Shown here piece after piece: positions 11,091 to 23,430 of a DNA stretch of 64,000 nt. A model generated the notes under the pieces. It saw only the letters and a list, made by a program, of their open reading frames with translations. It ran no database searches and was not told where the DNA came from. Both the position numbers and the translations under genes were made by a program. The DNA lies in contig NZ_CALUWS010000005.1 of NCBI RefSeq assembly GCF_944324525.1, positions 1 through 64,000 of the forward strand, in the 5' to 3' direction. Position 1 is the first letter of the stretch; every line of letters begins with the position of its first letter. The stretch is from an uncultured Desulfovibrio sp. Lineage in GTDB: Bacteria > Desulfobacterota > Desulfovibrionia > Desulfovibrionales > Desulfovibrionaceae.

Positions 11091-12290
11091 ATGGGCGTCT
11101 ATTACCTGATCGTCAATGTGGACAAGAAGGAGCTGCTTTCGCCGCATGACTTCGACTCCGGCGCGAAAATGGCGGAATGGTGCTATCAGGGGCAATCCGT
11201 GGTGCTGGCCCTGAAAAACCTGCTGGAAGGCCGCTGGAAGGGCGACCGGGTCTATGCCGTCTCGGACTATGCGCTGGCAAGTTATGACTCCCGCTACAGG
11301 GCGGCGTTGTCCGAAGCCCTGCGGGGGACAGGCGCCAAGAGCCTGTATGCCTACGCGAGCCAGCACTACACGGCCCTGGGGCCGAAGGATACGGACACGG
11401 AGGATCACAACATCCGCTATATCTATAATCATGCGCTCAAGGTGTTCATCGATCTGGAACACTGCCCGCGATATACGGACTGGATCGCGCCGCTGCCCCT
11501 GCTCATCGCCATAGGACATGACGCCCCGGCCGGCGGCAACTTTGACTTCCTGCCGGAAGAGTGCAGCGATTATGTGGGGACGTGGTGCGATACCGTCCGT
11601 TCCATCGAGGTGAGCAGAACGCCGCTCAAGAACGTCGATTACGCGGAATTCCGTCCCGGCTTCACGGAGGTCCCGCCCGGACGCCATTACTATGTCGTCA
11701 ATGTGGACAAGCGCATGCTGTTCGGGGCCTATGATCTCCAGCTGCTGGACTGGGCCTGCTGCCGGTGCGAAATGGTGCACATCCTGCATAACCTCCTGGC
11801 CGGAGACTGGAAGGGCGACCGCGTGTACGTCGTCGCCAACGACGCGCTGAAAGGCTGGGAATTCCCCGGAAACGACGAACTTTGCGCCGAACTGGCCAAA
11901 AGCGAGGAAAAGGGGCTCTTTCTCTACGCCGAAAAACATTTCAAACGAGTCAGCGCGTCAGTGGATATGCAGGATCACGGCATACGCTACCTCTATAACC
12001 ATGCCCTCAAGGAGTATGTCGATCTGAAGCATTGCCCCGTGCCGCAGGAGGACGAGACCTGCATCGCCCCGCTGCCGCTTTTGCTGACCATCGGCAATGT
12101 GGGAGATGCCGCGCTGGACCTCGCGCCCGAGGATGACGGCTTCGAGCACATGGGGAAGTGGTGCGCCAGCGTCCGCTCCATCGAGGTGAGGACGGATCCT
12201 TTGTCGGGTGTCGACTATACGGAATTCCGGCCGAACTTTCTGGAACGGAAGGAGCGTCCGTGGTCCGGCCCCATCATCGTAACGGAGTGA
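11091..12290 (+). CDS. Unrecognised two-repeat protein, tandem paralogue 1
   Basis: Function unknown. The 399-residue soluble, acidic protein consists of two diverged copies of a ~195-residue unit (about 1-198 and 199-390). Each unit shares an N-terminal strand with VNVDK, a NLL-x-G-x-WKGDRVY block, an RY(I/L)YNHALK motif followed by DL-x-HCP, APLPLLL-x-IG, and a closing VRSIEV...VDY-x-EFRP. There is no signal peptide or membrane segment. The leader ATGACAGGAGGAATCT provides a very strong ribosome-binding site and is nearly repeated before the next gene. Family members resembling the N-terminal unit (VNVDKKE...PH-F) exist as hypothetical proteins. No enzymatic motif was recognised. Confidence 0.85.
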   Translation: MGVYYLIVNVDKKELLSPHDFDSGAKMAEWCYQGQSVVLALKNLLEGRWKGDRVYAVSDYALASYDSRYRAALSEALRGTGAKSLYAYASQHYTALGPKDTDTEDHNIRYIYNHALKVFIDLEHCPRYTDWIAPLPLLIAIGHDAPAGGNFDFLPEECSDYVGTWCDTVRSIEVSRTPLKNVDYAEFRPGFTEVPPGRHYYVVNVDKRMLFGAYDLQLLDWACCRCEMVHILHNLLAGDWKGDRVYVVANDALKGWEFPGNDELCAELAKSEEKGLFLYAEKHFKRVSASVDMQDHGIRYLYNHALKEYVDLKHCPVPQEDETCIAPLPLLLTIGNVGDAALDLAPEDDGFEHMGKWCASVRSIEVRTDPLSGVDYTEFRPNFLERKERPWSGPIIVTE

Positions 12291-12340
12291 AGGCCGACCG
12301 GTATTCCGGAGACCACAAGCACATATGACAGGAGGAACAC

Positions 12341-13570
12341 ATGGGAAGCTATAACATGATCGTCAATCTGGACAAGAAGGAGTCGCTCTCTCCCCACGAC
12401 TTCGGCAGTGGCGCGAAAATGGCGGAATGGAGCTACCATCAAACTCCGCTGGTGCGGGCCCTGCATAATCTGCTGGCCGGGCCCTGGAAGGGGGACAGGG
12501 TCTATGTCGTCGCGAGTCATCTGCCCAAGGATGACGGCAGCTACAGCGGCGAACTGGCCGCGGCCCGGAAGGAGTTGGGCATCAAGAGCCTGTACAGGTT
12601 TGCCTGCGACGAGTGCAGGAACCTGCAACCGGATGAAGTGGATACCGAGGATCACGGCCTGCGCTATATCTACAACCATGAGCTGGAGGTCTTCCTTGAT
12701 CTGGCGCATTGCCCCGTCAATCTGGACGACATTGCGCCCCTGCCGCTGCTGATCGCTCCGGGCGGCAGCGACTTTGATTTTGATGTGGCTGATGAGGACG
12801 CCGCAGAGAAGATGGAGGAGGCCGAAGCATGGTGGATCGATAGCGTGCGTTCCATCGAGATCCGCAAGGAGCCGCTGGAAGACGTGGATTACGAGGAGTT
12901 CCGGCCGAACTTCACGGAAATGGGGCTTGGGCGCTATTATATGCTGGTCAACGTGGATAAGCGCGAATGCTTCGGCTACTACACGCTCAGCATGCGCGAG
13001 CTGGCCGTCCCCGAGGCGGGGGGCTGCGAGATCTTTTGGGATCTGCAAAATCTGCTTGCCGGGGACTGGAAGGGCGACCGGGTCTACGCCGTCGCGACGG
13101 ATGCCCGGTCGGGCTGGGAACTGCCGGGCAATGAGGATCTCTGTGCCGACATGGCGCAAAGCGAACTCAACAATCTGTACGGCTTCGCAACGCAAAATTA
13201 CGCCTGGCTCGATGTGGAGAAACGCGATTCTTCCGATCAGGGCCTGCGCTATATCTACAATCATGCGCTCAAGGTCTTCATCGACCTGGAACACTGCCCG
13301 CACGACGGCGGCAAGGCCGCCATGCCGCTGCCGCTTCTGCTGGCCATCGGCAACCGCGGCGATGTGGAAGGGGACTATCCGTCCAGGGGCGAAGGCTTTG
13401 AACATGTGGGCGCCTGGTGCGCTACCGCCCGTTCCATCGAACTGAGCAAGGAGCCTTTGCCCGGCGTCGATTACGCAGAATTCCGGCCGGAATTCCTCCC
13501 GCCGGACAGCTGGGATGATGCGATAGACTATGACGGCGATGATGAAGATGATGAGGATGATGACGACTAG
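12341..13570 (+). CDS. Unrecognised two-repeat protein, tandem paralogue 2
   Basis: Function unknown. The 409-residue paralogue of the preceding gene has the same two-unit architecture and conserved blocks (VNLDKKE or VNVDKRE, WKGDRVY, RYIYNH, HCP, PLPLLL, VDY-x-EFRP). It ends in a low-complexity Asp/Glu tail (about 15 acidic residues) absent from paralogue 1. The gap is only 50 bp, and the ATGACAGGAGGAACAC leader copies the one before paralogue 1, so the duplication included the translation-initiation region. The TAG stop runs into the family A element that follows. Cotranscription with paralogue 1 is likely. Confidence 0.85.
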   Translation: MGSYNMIVNLDKKESLSPHDFGSGAKMAEWSYHQTPLVRALHNLLAGPWKGDRVYVVASHLPKDDGSYSGELAAARKELGIKSLYRFACDECRNLQPDEVDTEDHGLRYIYNHELEVFLDLAHCPVNLDDIAPLPLLIAPGGSDFDFDVADEDAAEKMEEAEAWWIDSVRSIEIRKEPLEDVDYEEFRPNFTEMGLGRYYMLVNVDKRECFGYYTLSMRELAVPEAGGCEIFWDLQNLLAGDWKGDRVYAVATDARSGWELPGNEDLCADMAQSELNNLYGFATQNYAWLDVEKRDSSDQGLRYIYNHALKVFIDLEHCPHDGGKAAMPLPLLLAIGNRGDVEGDYPSRGEGFEHVGAWCATARSIELSKEPLPGVDYAEFRPEFLPPDSWDDAIDYDGDDEDDEDDDD

Positions 13571-13730
13571 GGTCTGTTGATGTAAATTTGTTAATCATTT
13601 CAATATATACGGAAAATTAACAGTGCATGCTCCACCTGCCCCGAGGGGCGGTGCGCACCGCTCCCCTGCTTTTCCCCTGATAAAAGCGCGCAGGTGGAGG
13701 GGGGCTCCCCCCAAAGCAGTAGGCATTTTC
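13571..13730 (+). repeat. Degenerate family A element (copy A2)
   Basis: It begins with GGTCTGTTGATGTAAATTTG, has an AT-rich segment, then GATAAAAGCGCGCAGGTGG and a shortened GGGGGG/CCCCCC hairpin, ending near CAGTAGGCATTTTCAC. The module order matches the copies at 37.3 and 48.5 kb, but the sequence is more diverged. It fills the convergent gap between paralogue 2 and atpC. Confidence 0.6.
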
Positions 13731-13770
13731 ACAATAAAACAGGGCCGGAAGATCGCTCTTCCGGCCCTGT
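13731..13770 (-). terminator. Rho-independent terminator of the atp operon
   Basis: ACAGGGCCGGAAGA pairs with TCTTCCGGCCCTGT (14-bp stem, 4-nt loop) and is followed on the minus strand by TTTTATT. It lies 22 bp after the atpC stop. Confidence 0.92.
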
Positions 13771-13792
13771 ATGCGTTTCTTGCCGCCGAAGG

Positions 13793-14191
13793 TTAGCGGC
13801 GAGCCAGTTGCAGACGGGTCACGGCACGTTGCAGGGCGGCTTCCGCCCGCTTGACGTCCAGATCCTCAGCGCGCTGGCTCAGGCGTTCCTCGGCGCGTCG
13901 TTTGGCGGCTTCGGCGCGCGCCACGTCAATGTCCTCGGCACGTTCCGCCGATTCGGCCAGCACGGTCAGCACGTTCTCGTTCACGTCGGCAAAGCCGCCG
14001 GAAATGAAGATGTACTGATCCTTGCCGTTGTCGCTGTAGCGAAGAAGGCCGATTTTCAGGGCCGAAAGCAGAGAGACGTGATGCGGCAGCACGCCGAATT
14101 CACCCATGACGCCGGGGCAGACGACCATATCCGTCTCCGTGCTGACCACGGTCTTGTCCGGGGTGACGATCTCCAGTTGCAGCGTGCTCAT
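13793..14191 (-). CDS. atpC: ATP synthase epsilon subunit
   Basis: AtpC is part of the rotating F1 central stalk and modulates ATP hydrolysis. The 132-residue protein has the N-terminal beta-sandwich ([37 protein letters not shown]) and an Ala/Glu/Arg-rich helical C-terminal domain. It is the last gene of the operon, 19 bp after atpD, and is followed by a strong terminator. Confidence 0.96.
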   Translation of the reverse strand: MSTLQLEIVTPDKTVVSTETDMVVCPGVMGEFGVLPHHVSLLSALKIGLLRYSDNGKDQYIFISGGFADVNENVLTVLAESAERAEDIDVARAEAAKRRAEERLSQRAEDLDVKRAEAALQRAVTRLQLARR

Positions 14192-14210
14192 GCGTATCCT
14201 CCGCTATGCC

Positions 14211-16527
<2,317 letters not shown>

Positions 16528-16542
16528 GGTTTCCTCCCGGCG

Positions 16543-18051
<1,509 letters not shown>

Positions 18052-18054
18052 CTG

Positions 18055-18606
18055 CTATTCACCCCTCTTGAATGTCTCCCGAAGGATTGCCAGTTGAGCG
18101 CGCAGACTGGCGTCCAGCACCTTGTCGCCCACCTTGAGGACGATGCCGCCGAGAATGTCGGGATCCACGTCAAAGCCCAGTTCGATGGATGTCCCGGCCT
18201 TCTGTTCCAGCTCGGCCTTGAGAGCGACCTGCTTTTCTTCGGTAAGTTCCACGGCGGTGGTGAGCCTGCCGCGGAGAATTCCCCTCGCCTCGTCCAGCAG
18301 CGTGCCGTAGCAGCGCACAATATCGCCCAGGCAGGCCAGGCGTTCCTTGTCGGCCAGCAACAGACAGAAGTTGCGGACCGTCTGGTCGATCTTCATTTTT
18401 TTCAGCACGGCGGAAAGGACGGCCTTCTTTTCGGCCGTGGCGATGATCGGGCTTTTCAGCACCGCCGCCAGGGCCGGGACCGCCTGCGTCTGCTCGCGCA
18501 GGGCCTGCAGGTCGGCATTGTAGCGGCCAAGCGCCTCTTCCCCCTGCTCACGGCCGAGGGCAAAGAGCGCGGCCGCGTACCGGCGTGCGATCATGGATTC
18601 TGTCAT
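18055..18606 (-). CDS. atpH: ATP synthase delta subunit
   Basis: AtpH is the OSCP-like peripheral connector between the b stalk and the top of F1, 183 residues. It has the N-terminal helical domain beginning with ARRYAAALFALG and the C-terminal signature DPDILGGIVLKVGDKVLDAS. Its ATG overlaps the atpF stop (ATGA), indicating translational coupling. Confidence 0.96.
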   Translation of the reverse strand: MTESMIARRYAAALFALGREQGEEALGRYNADLQALREQTQAVPALAAVLKSPIIATAEKKAVLSAVLKKMKIDQTVRNFCLLLADKERLACLGDIVRCYGTLLDEARGILRGRLTTAVELTEEKQVALKAELEQKAGTSIELGFDVDPDILGGIVLKVGDKVLDASLRAQLAILRETFKRGE

Positions 18607-19184
18607 TGCAGCACCACCTTGTTGAGCGATTTGGCAATGAGCGCTTCATGTCCCTGGGCATCCAGCTTTTCCACAAGGGCCTTCTGGGCGGCGTCCACGA
18701 TCTCGTCGGCCACGGCGGCGCGCACTTCCGCAAGGATGGTGCGGCCTTCGTTCTCCGCCGTGCGGCGGGCCTGCTCGAGGATCTGGTCGGCCTGACGCCG
18801 GGCCTCGTCCAGGATGCCCGCCTTCAGGCGTTCGGCCTGGGCGGCGCTTTCCTCGAGGATGGCCTTGCGTTCGGCTTCCAGATGAGCGATGCGCTGTTCC
18901 ACTTCAGCCAGACGCTTTTTGGCGTCGCTGCGGCGCTGCTCCAGATCGTCGAGCCCTTCCTGGATCTGCCGGCGGCGTCCGCTGAAGTATTTGCGGGCCA
19001 GACCGCCCACGAAATACCAGAGGATGCCCGCAAACAGGACGAAGTTGAGGACACGCCAGCCGAAATCTCCCCAGCGGGGCGCGGCATGTTCTTCCGCCGC
19101 CAGAGCCGCGGCGGTCATGAGCAGGGTGAGCGCCGTGACGAGCACCGTCTGCCGCGCGACCCTGCGGCCTGCATGTTTCCACAT
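18603..19184 (-). CDS. atpF: ATP synthase b subunit with signal-like N-terminus
   Basis: This peripheral stalk subunit of ~193 residues has a hydrophobic N-terminal segment resembling a cleavable signal (TVLVTALTLLMTAAALAAE). A second membrane span follows (LNFVLFAGILWYFV), then a long charged coiled coil. ATG 19184 gives MWKHAGRR. A TTG two codons upstream has better spacing from AAGGGGG and may be the true start. A longer open frame to 19310 is translated repeat sequence and was excluded. The gene is separated from the other b-subunit gene by two family B repeats. Confidence 0.93.
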   Translation of the reverse strand: MWKHAGRRVARQTVLVTALTLLMTAAALAAEEHAAPRWGDFGWRVLNFVLFAGILWYFVGGLARKYFSGRRRQIQEGLDDLEQRRSDAKKRLAEVEQRIAHLEAERKAILEESAAQAERLKAGILDEARRQADQILEQARRTAENEGRTILAEVRAAVADEIVDAAQKALVEKLDAQGHEALIAKSLNKVVLQ

Positions 19185-19224
19185 TTTCAAGGTGATTACC
19201 CCCTTGCCGTTGCCGGTTGCGTAT

Positions 19225-19481
19225 CCTAAAGCATCTTCAGTTTGCAACGCTTTGCGTTTCAAACCATACGGCCTGTGGTTTCGCGGAAAGAACGCGGTCT
19301 TGCCGCTCACTTTCGGCCGGGCGGACTGTGCAGCCGCCTTGCATCTTCAGTTTGCAACGTTTGGCGTTCCAAACCATGCGGCCTGTCGTTTCGCGGCGAA
19401 AACGCGGTTTTTCCGCTCACGCCTGGCCGGGCGGCGTTGTGCCGCCGCCTCGCGTCGTGCCTGCAAAAAAGACAAAACGCT
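19225..19481 (-). repeat. Two tandem family B repeats inside the atp operon (B3, B4)
   Basis: Read on the minus strand, each copy carries the GAGGCGGC block, the GCGGAAAAACCGCG hairpin and the GGCCGTATGGTTTG/GCAAACTGAAG tail. The join between copies is near 19345. Together they fill nearly all of the ~300 bp between atpF' and atpF. Their first bases (TAGAGCGTTTTG) overlap the atpF' stop codon. Confidence 0.82.
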
Positions 19482-19901
19482 CTAGCCCCGCAGCACCTTT
19501 TCCGCCGTCAGGGCGGAGAGGGTGGCCACCTGACCGCGCAGGGCGGCAAGGGTCTGCTGGGCTTCGGCTTCCAGTTCCCGACGGGTCTGGGCCAGGATCT
19601 CCTGGGCCTTCTTCTGGGCATCGCCCACAATGACCTGCTGTTCCGCCGCACCCGCGCTGCGGCCTTCGTCACAGAGGCGGGCGGCATCACGCCGCGCCTG
19701 CACGAGGGCCGCCTCGTAGTTGTCCAGCCGTTTGGCGGCTTCGCCCTCGAAGGATTCGGCTTCGCCGCGCATGCCGTCCATGACGTCCTTGCGCTGACGG
19801 ATGATGCGCCGTATGGGGCGGATGAGCAGGATATTCAGGACGAAGAGGGCGATCAGAAAGTTCGCCAACTGGAAGAGCAGAGTGATATTGAGATCCAGCA
19901 T
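19482..19901 (-). CDS. ATP synthase b' subunit (second peripheral-stalk protein)
   Basis: This 139-residue protein has one N-terminal membrane span (LDLNITLLFQLANFLIALFV) followed by a charged, Ala/Glu/Arg-rich helical stalk. That is the usual shape of b/b' subunits. As the first gene of the operon it pairs with the longer atpF product, as in other bacteria with split stalks. The start at 19901 follows GAGGAG; a longer frame to 20060 covers the promoter and was rejected. The TAG stop lies at the edge of the repeat that follows. The membrane subunits a and c (atpB, atpE) are not in the window. Confidence 0.92.
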   Translation of the reverse strand: MLDLNITLLFQLANFLIALFVLNILLIRPIRRIIRQRKDVMDGMRGEAESFEGEAAKRLDNYEAALVQARRDAARLCDEGRSAGAAEQQVIVGDAQKKAQEILAQTRRELEAEAQQTLAALRGQVATLSALTAEKVLRG

Positions 19902-19965
19902 ATGGCTTCTCCTCGTGGATGATTGCCGGGGAATGCCCCTGAAGGCAGGAAATATCGGCTCGACT

Positions 19966-19994
19966 ACAATACGGCATGGCGGGGCTTCTGTCAA
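19966..19994 (-). promoter_or_regulatory. Sigma-70 promoter of the atp operon
   Basis: On the minus strand TTGACA and TATTGT are separated by exactly 17 bp. The -10 ends about 65 bp upstream of the b' start, so this is a near-consensus promoter. Confidence 0.85.
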
Positions 19995-20072
19995 AGCCTT
20001 TGCGGCCCGCCGACAGGTCGGCCGGGCCGGAATGCCGCCTTTTCGCGCCGTTGCATGCAAAAAAGCGTCTGT

Positions 20073-21134
20073 TCAGACCAGCAGCCAGTCTTCCCGGGCA
20101 TAGCCCGCGTCCGCAAGCCAGGCGGCGGCCTCTTCGGCCGCGCCGTGGGCCGTCAGGGCATTGAGCAGCAGGCCCGTGCCCGGCGGCGGCAGCGCCTGAC
20201 GGGAAAGGACGGGTACCCGACGGGGGTCGCCCGGCGACAGGGGTACCCGCTGGCCGATCTTGTGCGGATCGATGTCGATGAAGGCAGCGGGCTCGATGCC
20301 TTCGGCCCAGAGCGGCGCAAGACGGCGGCGCGCCACCCGGCCCGCGCCCAGCACCCATACCCGCTCCCGGCCAGTACGGTGCAGGTGACGGGCCAGCCAG
20401 CGGGCGCGCAAGGCATCGTTGGCGGCATCGGCATAGCGGGCGTCGGTGCGGGTCAGCCTGCCGGGCGGGTCGTTCCAGACGAGCAGTTCCTCCGGCAGTT
20501 TCTCCATGCGGGCCCCGGCATGGAACCAGCGCAGCCACAGCTCCCAGTCCTCGGCAAAGTCGCCGTCGGCATAGCCGCCGAAGCGTTGGACGGCGGTGCG
20601 GCGGAACATGGCGGAAGGATGGCAGACCGGCGTGTCCCGGAAGCGGTCGCGGGCCATCTCTTCATGGCTGCACAAGCTGTTCTGCCAGGCCACATAGCAG
20701 GCGAAGCCGTACGCCGTGCGCGGATCGCCGCCAAAGCGCACGCGGCTTGCGCTGACGTCCAGCTCCGGCTGTCGCCGAAGATGGGCCGCCTGCCGGGCAA
20801 GACGCTGCGGATGGGCCACATCATCGGCGTCCATACGGGCGATGAGCTCGCCCCGCGCCGCGTCCAGCCCGGCATTGAGCGCCCGGGCTATGCCGCCGTG
20901 CGGGATGCGGACGATGCGCAGGCGTTCGTCTTCACGGGCCAGCTCGCGCAGGATGGTGGGCGTGGCGTCGTCGGAGCCGTCATCCACGGCAAGGATCTCC
21001 AGCGTGGGCAGGGGGGCCTGCGGCGTGCCGCTCTGGGCAAAAAGGCTGGCAAAGGCCGTCCGCAGGCGGTCACCGCCATCGGCAGCCGCGTTCCAGACCG
21101 GGACGATGACCGAAATGGACGGAGCGTCCCTCAT
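20073..21134 (-). CDS. Family 2 glycosyltransferase with C-terminal Rossmann-like extension
   Basis: This 353-residue protein is predicted to transfer sugars from nucleotide sugars. The N-terminal GT-A domain shows [16 protein letters not shown] and the metal-binding RMDADD motif. The last ~100 residues ([28 protein letters not shown]) resemble a nucleotide-binding fold like that of PglD-type sugar enzymes. Its role may be regulatory or a second activity; that is inference. The substrate is unknown. The ATG overlaps the aroK stop (ATGA), so it is coupled to aroK although no metabolic link is evident. A short hairpin and T6 follow the stop. Confidence 0.85.
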   Translation of the reverse strand: MRDAPSISVIVPVWNAAADGGDRLRTAFASLFAQSGTPQAPLPTLEILAVDDGSDDATPTILRELAREDERLRIVRIPHGGIARALNAGLDAARGELIARMDADDVAHPQRLARQAAHLRRQPELDVSASRVRFGGDPRTAYGFACYVAWQNSLCSHEEMARDRFRDTPVCHPSAMFRRTAVQRFGGYADGDFAEDWELWLRWFHAGARMEKLPEELLVWNDPPGRLTRTDARYADAANDALRARWLARHLHRTGRERVWVLGAGRVARRRLAPLWAEGIEPAAFIDIDPHKIGQRVPLSPGDPRRVPVLSRQALPPPGTGLLLNALTAHGAAEEAAAWLADAGYAREDWLLV

Positions 21135-21703
21135 GCGCCGGCATTCCCGGAAAGCAGAGCCAGGGCCTGCGCGCGGACGTCCCGAAGCGGGCGGGCGGCA
21201 TCGAGGCGGTGGTGGGCCTCTTCATACAAGGGGAGCCGCTGCGCCAGCACGTCGGCCACTTCCTCGGTCAGGCTCTTCCCCGTCAGCGAGGGGCGTTGCG
21301 CCTCCAGCGGGTTGCGGCTCAGACGTCGGACCAGTTCCGCCACCGGCACGTCCAGAAAGAAGACGCGGCCCGTCTCGCGCATGAAGCGGCGGTTCTCTTC
21401 GGCCAGCACCATGCCGCCGCCCGTGGCCACCACGCCGCGCCAGGCTGACGGAGCATCCTGAGCGGCCGTCTCCGCCGTTGCGGGGCCGTTTTCCAGCTCG
21501 GCGGCCACTTCGCGCAGGATGGCGCTTTCCCGGCGGCGGAAGCCTTCCCAGCCTTCACGGGCCACGATGGCGGCAACCTCTTCGCCGCTGCGCTCCCGCA
21601 AGTAGTGATCCGTATCCACGAAGGGCAGGCCGAGGGCCGCGGCCAGCGACCGGCCAAGACTCGTCTTGCCGCAGGCTCGCGGCCCGGTCAGATAGATAAG
21701 CAT
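21131..21703 (-). CDS. Shikimate kinase
   Basis: This cytosolic enzyme phosphorylates shikimate in the chorismate pathway. The 190-residue protein has the P loop GPRACGKT, the shikimate-binding [18 protein letters not shown] and the GGGMVL segment, plus an [11 protein letters not shown] lid region. GPRACGKT and the overall sequence resemble AroL more than AroK. It is translationally coupled to the downstream glycosyltransferase gene. Confidence 0.94.
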   Translation of the reverse strand: MLIYLTGPRACGKTSLGRSLAAALGLPFVDTDHYLRERSGEEVAAIVAREGWEGFRRRESAILREVAAELENGPATAETAAQDAPSAWRGVVATGGGMVLAEENRRFMRETGRVFFLDVPVAELVRRLSRNPLEAQRPSLTGKSLTEEVADVLAQRLPLYEEAHHRLDAARPLRDVRAQALALLSGNAGA

Positions 21704-21774
21704 AAACGCCTCCTGAACGCCGGGAAATGGGGCGCTCGGCTGTCCATTTTCTGGGGGGAAGGGGAACCCCTCCC

Positions 21775-21943
21775 GCTCTGCTGTCGATGCCTGTAAGGCT
21801 CCTGCGTCGCCTAACAGGCACGGCCCTGCGGGCCGCCTTTCAGTCGCGCTCTGCTGTCGATGCCTGTAAGGCTCCTGCGTCGCCTAACAGGCACGGCCCT
21901 GCGGGCCGCCTTTCGGTCGCGCTCTGCTGTCGATGCCCGTAAG
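21775..21943 (+). repeat. 73-bp tandem repeat, 2.3 copies
   Basis: The unit starts GCTCTGCTGTCGATGCC at 21775, 21848 and 21921 (period 73). The first two units are almost identical and the third is truncated. Each unit can fold through TGCCTGTAAGGC against GCCTAACAGGCA, and again through GGCCCTGCGGGCC. It sits between a family A fragment (21752-21774) and family A copy A3. Confidence 0.9.
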
Positions 21944-21958
21944 ATTTTCTTGTCCAGG

Positions 21959-22100
21959 ACCTGTCAACGTACGCTTCATACTGAACGCCCCGTATTCTTT
22001 CAGGTAAAAGCGCGCTGGGGAAGGGATGGGGGGCTTGGGGGGAAGGGGAACCCCTCCCGCGCCGGCGGAGGGGTTCCCCTTCCCCCCAAAAAACATGTGC
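21959..22100 (+). repeat. Family A dispersed palindromic element (copy A3)
   Basis: CCTGTCAACGTACG leads to GGTAAAAGCGCGCTGGGG and then a very strong hairpin with arms GGGGAACCCCTC and GAGGGGTTCCCC, extended by GGGGGGAA/TTCCCCCC. It occupies the alr-aroK gap. Confidence 0.85.
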
Positions 22101-22118
22101 AGAACAACTCCAGCAAGT

Positions 22119-23252
22119 CTAAACGATATACTGCCGGGGGTTCACTTCACCCATGAGGCAAAGGAGCTCATAGGGCAGCACGTCGGCCAGCCGGGCCAGT
22201 TCGCAGACGGTGACGGGGCGTTCGCCCGGGGCGGCCTCGCCGCCCATGAGCCAGGCGGTATCTCCCCGGCTGACGTCGGGCAGGTGGCTCACGTCGGCCA
22301 TCATCATGCTCATGCAGACGCGGCCCACCACGGGCGCGCGGCGGCCGTGCAGGAGGACGGCGGCCTTGTTGGACAGGGCGCGCGGGTAGGCCGTGGCGTA
22401 GCCGCAGGCGATGACGGCGATGGTCATGTCATGGGGGGCGGTGAAGGTGCGCCCGTAGGAAAGGCTTTGTCCGGCCCGCAGTTGACGTACCTGCATGACC
22501 GGGGCGCTGAGGCTCATGACCCATTCGAGGCCCGCGCCGCGCTCTTCCCAGGGGCCGCCCGCAAAGGGATTGCCGCCGTAGAGGGCCAGTCCGGGGCGGC
22601 AAAGCTCGAAACGGGCCTGCGGCAGGCCGAGCGTACCCGCCGTATTGGCCAGCGAGCGCGCCAGAGCGGGCCAGCGCTGCCGCAGGGGCTCGCACAGCGT
22701 GCGGAATCGCTCTATCTGCTCCAGCGAAAAGGTTTCGTCTTCGGGCATGTCCGCGCTGGGCATGTGCGAAAGGGCCATGACCGGTGTTACCTGCGGCATG
22801 CGGTCAAGGGCGTTGAGCAGGGCGGGGATGTCCGCAGCGTCGAAGCCCAGCCGCCCCATGCCGGTGTCCAGCTTGAGGGCGATGTCCAGGGTGTCGCCGC
22901 GTCCGTTCAGGCCTTCGGCCGCGTTCTGCAGGTCCTCGAAACAGGCCACCACCGGCGTAAGGTGCGCATCGGCGGCCTGCGTCCACTCGTTGGGGCAGAG
23001 CGCGCCCATGAGCGTCACCACGCGCTGGCGATAGCCTTCGTCTCGCAGGGAGATGCCCTCGCTGACGGTGCCGACGGCGAACTGGCGCGCACCGGCGCGG
23101 TCCAGCGCCCGTGCCACCGGCAGCAGGCCGTGTCCGTAGGCGTCGGACTTGATGACCGGCAGGATGGTCTCCGGCGCGCCGAGGCGGGCAAAGTTGCGCT
23201 GCAGGGCGGGCAGGTCGATATGACAGGCGGACGGGGTAAAGATGCAGGTCAT
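22119..23252 (-). CDS. alr: Alanine racemase
   Basis: This PLP enzyme interconverts L- and D-alanine for peptidoglycan. The 377-residue protein has the PLP lysine in VIKSDAYGHG, the conserved LDTGMGRLGF, LCRPGLALYG, the catalytic Tyr region SLSYGRTF, and RVCMSMMMADVS where families usually read RVCMDQ. The ATG at 23252 follows GGAG at suitable spacing; an upstream in-frame ATG at 23300 lacks a site. It ends close to the family A hairpin. Confidence 0.94.
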   Translation of the reverse strand: MTCIFTPSACHIDLPALQRNFARLGAPETILPVIKSDAYGHGLLPVARALDRAGARQFAVGTVSEGISLRDEGYRQRVVTLMGALCPNEWTQAADAHLTPVVACFEDLQNAAEGLNGRGDTLDIALKLDTGMGRLGFDAADIPALLNALDRMPQVTPVMALSHMPSADMPEDETFSLEQIERFRTLCEPLRQRWPALARSLANTAGTLGLPQARFELCRPGLALYGGNPFAGGPWEERGAGLEWVMSLSAPVMQVRQLRAGQSLSYGRTFTAPHDMTIAVIACGYATAYPRALSNKAAVLLHGRRAPVVGRVCMSMMMADVSHLPDVSRGDTAWLMGGEAAPGERPVTVCELARLADVLPYELLCLMGEVNPRQYIV

Positions 23253-23397
23253 GCGCGTGGCTCCAGCCGGAACGGGAAAAGGCCCGCCGTGATGCGGCAA
23301 GGCGAGTCCCTGTCATAGCAACATGCGGCCGGATAGACAAGAAAAAGTCTAGACATGCCGTGCGGCGTCCCCGGGGGCGGCGAGGGAGGACGGCGGA

Positions 23398-23415
23398 GGA
23401 GCCGTGCGCGGCTCC
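23398..23415 (-). terminator. Possible weak terminator hairpin after tgt
   Basis: GGAGCCG pairs with CGGCTCC around a 4-nt loop, 16 bp after the tgt stop on the minus strand. No T-tract follows, so it may only stabilise the RNA 3' end. Confidence 0.3.
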
Positions 23416-23430
23416 CCCGGGCGTCCGAGG

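Noticed and set aside
19217..19922. Plus-strand frames through the atpF'-atpF gap
   Set aside because: They translate the two family B repeats and the antisense of atpF'; near-identical peptides appear at every other B copy.
21775..21943. Possible CRISPR array
   Set aside because: The period is 73 bp with almost identical units and no variable spacers, so it is a simple tandem repeat. No cas genes are near.
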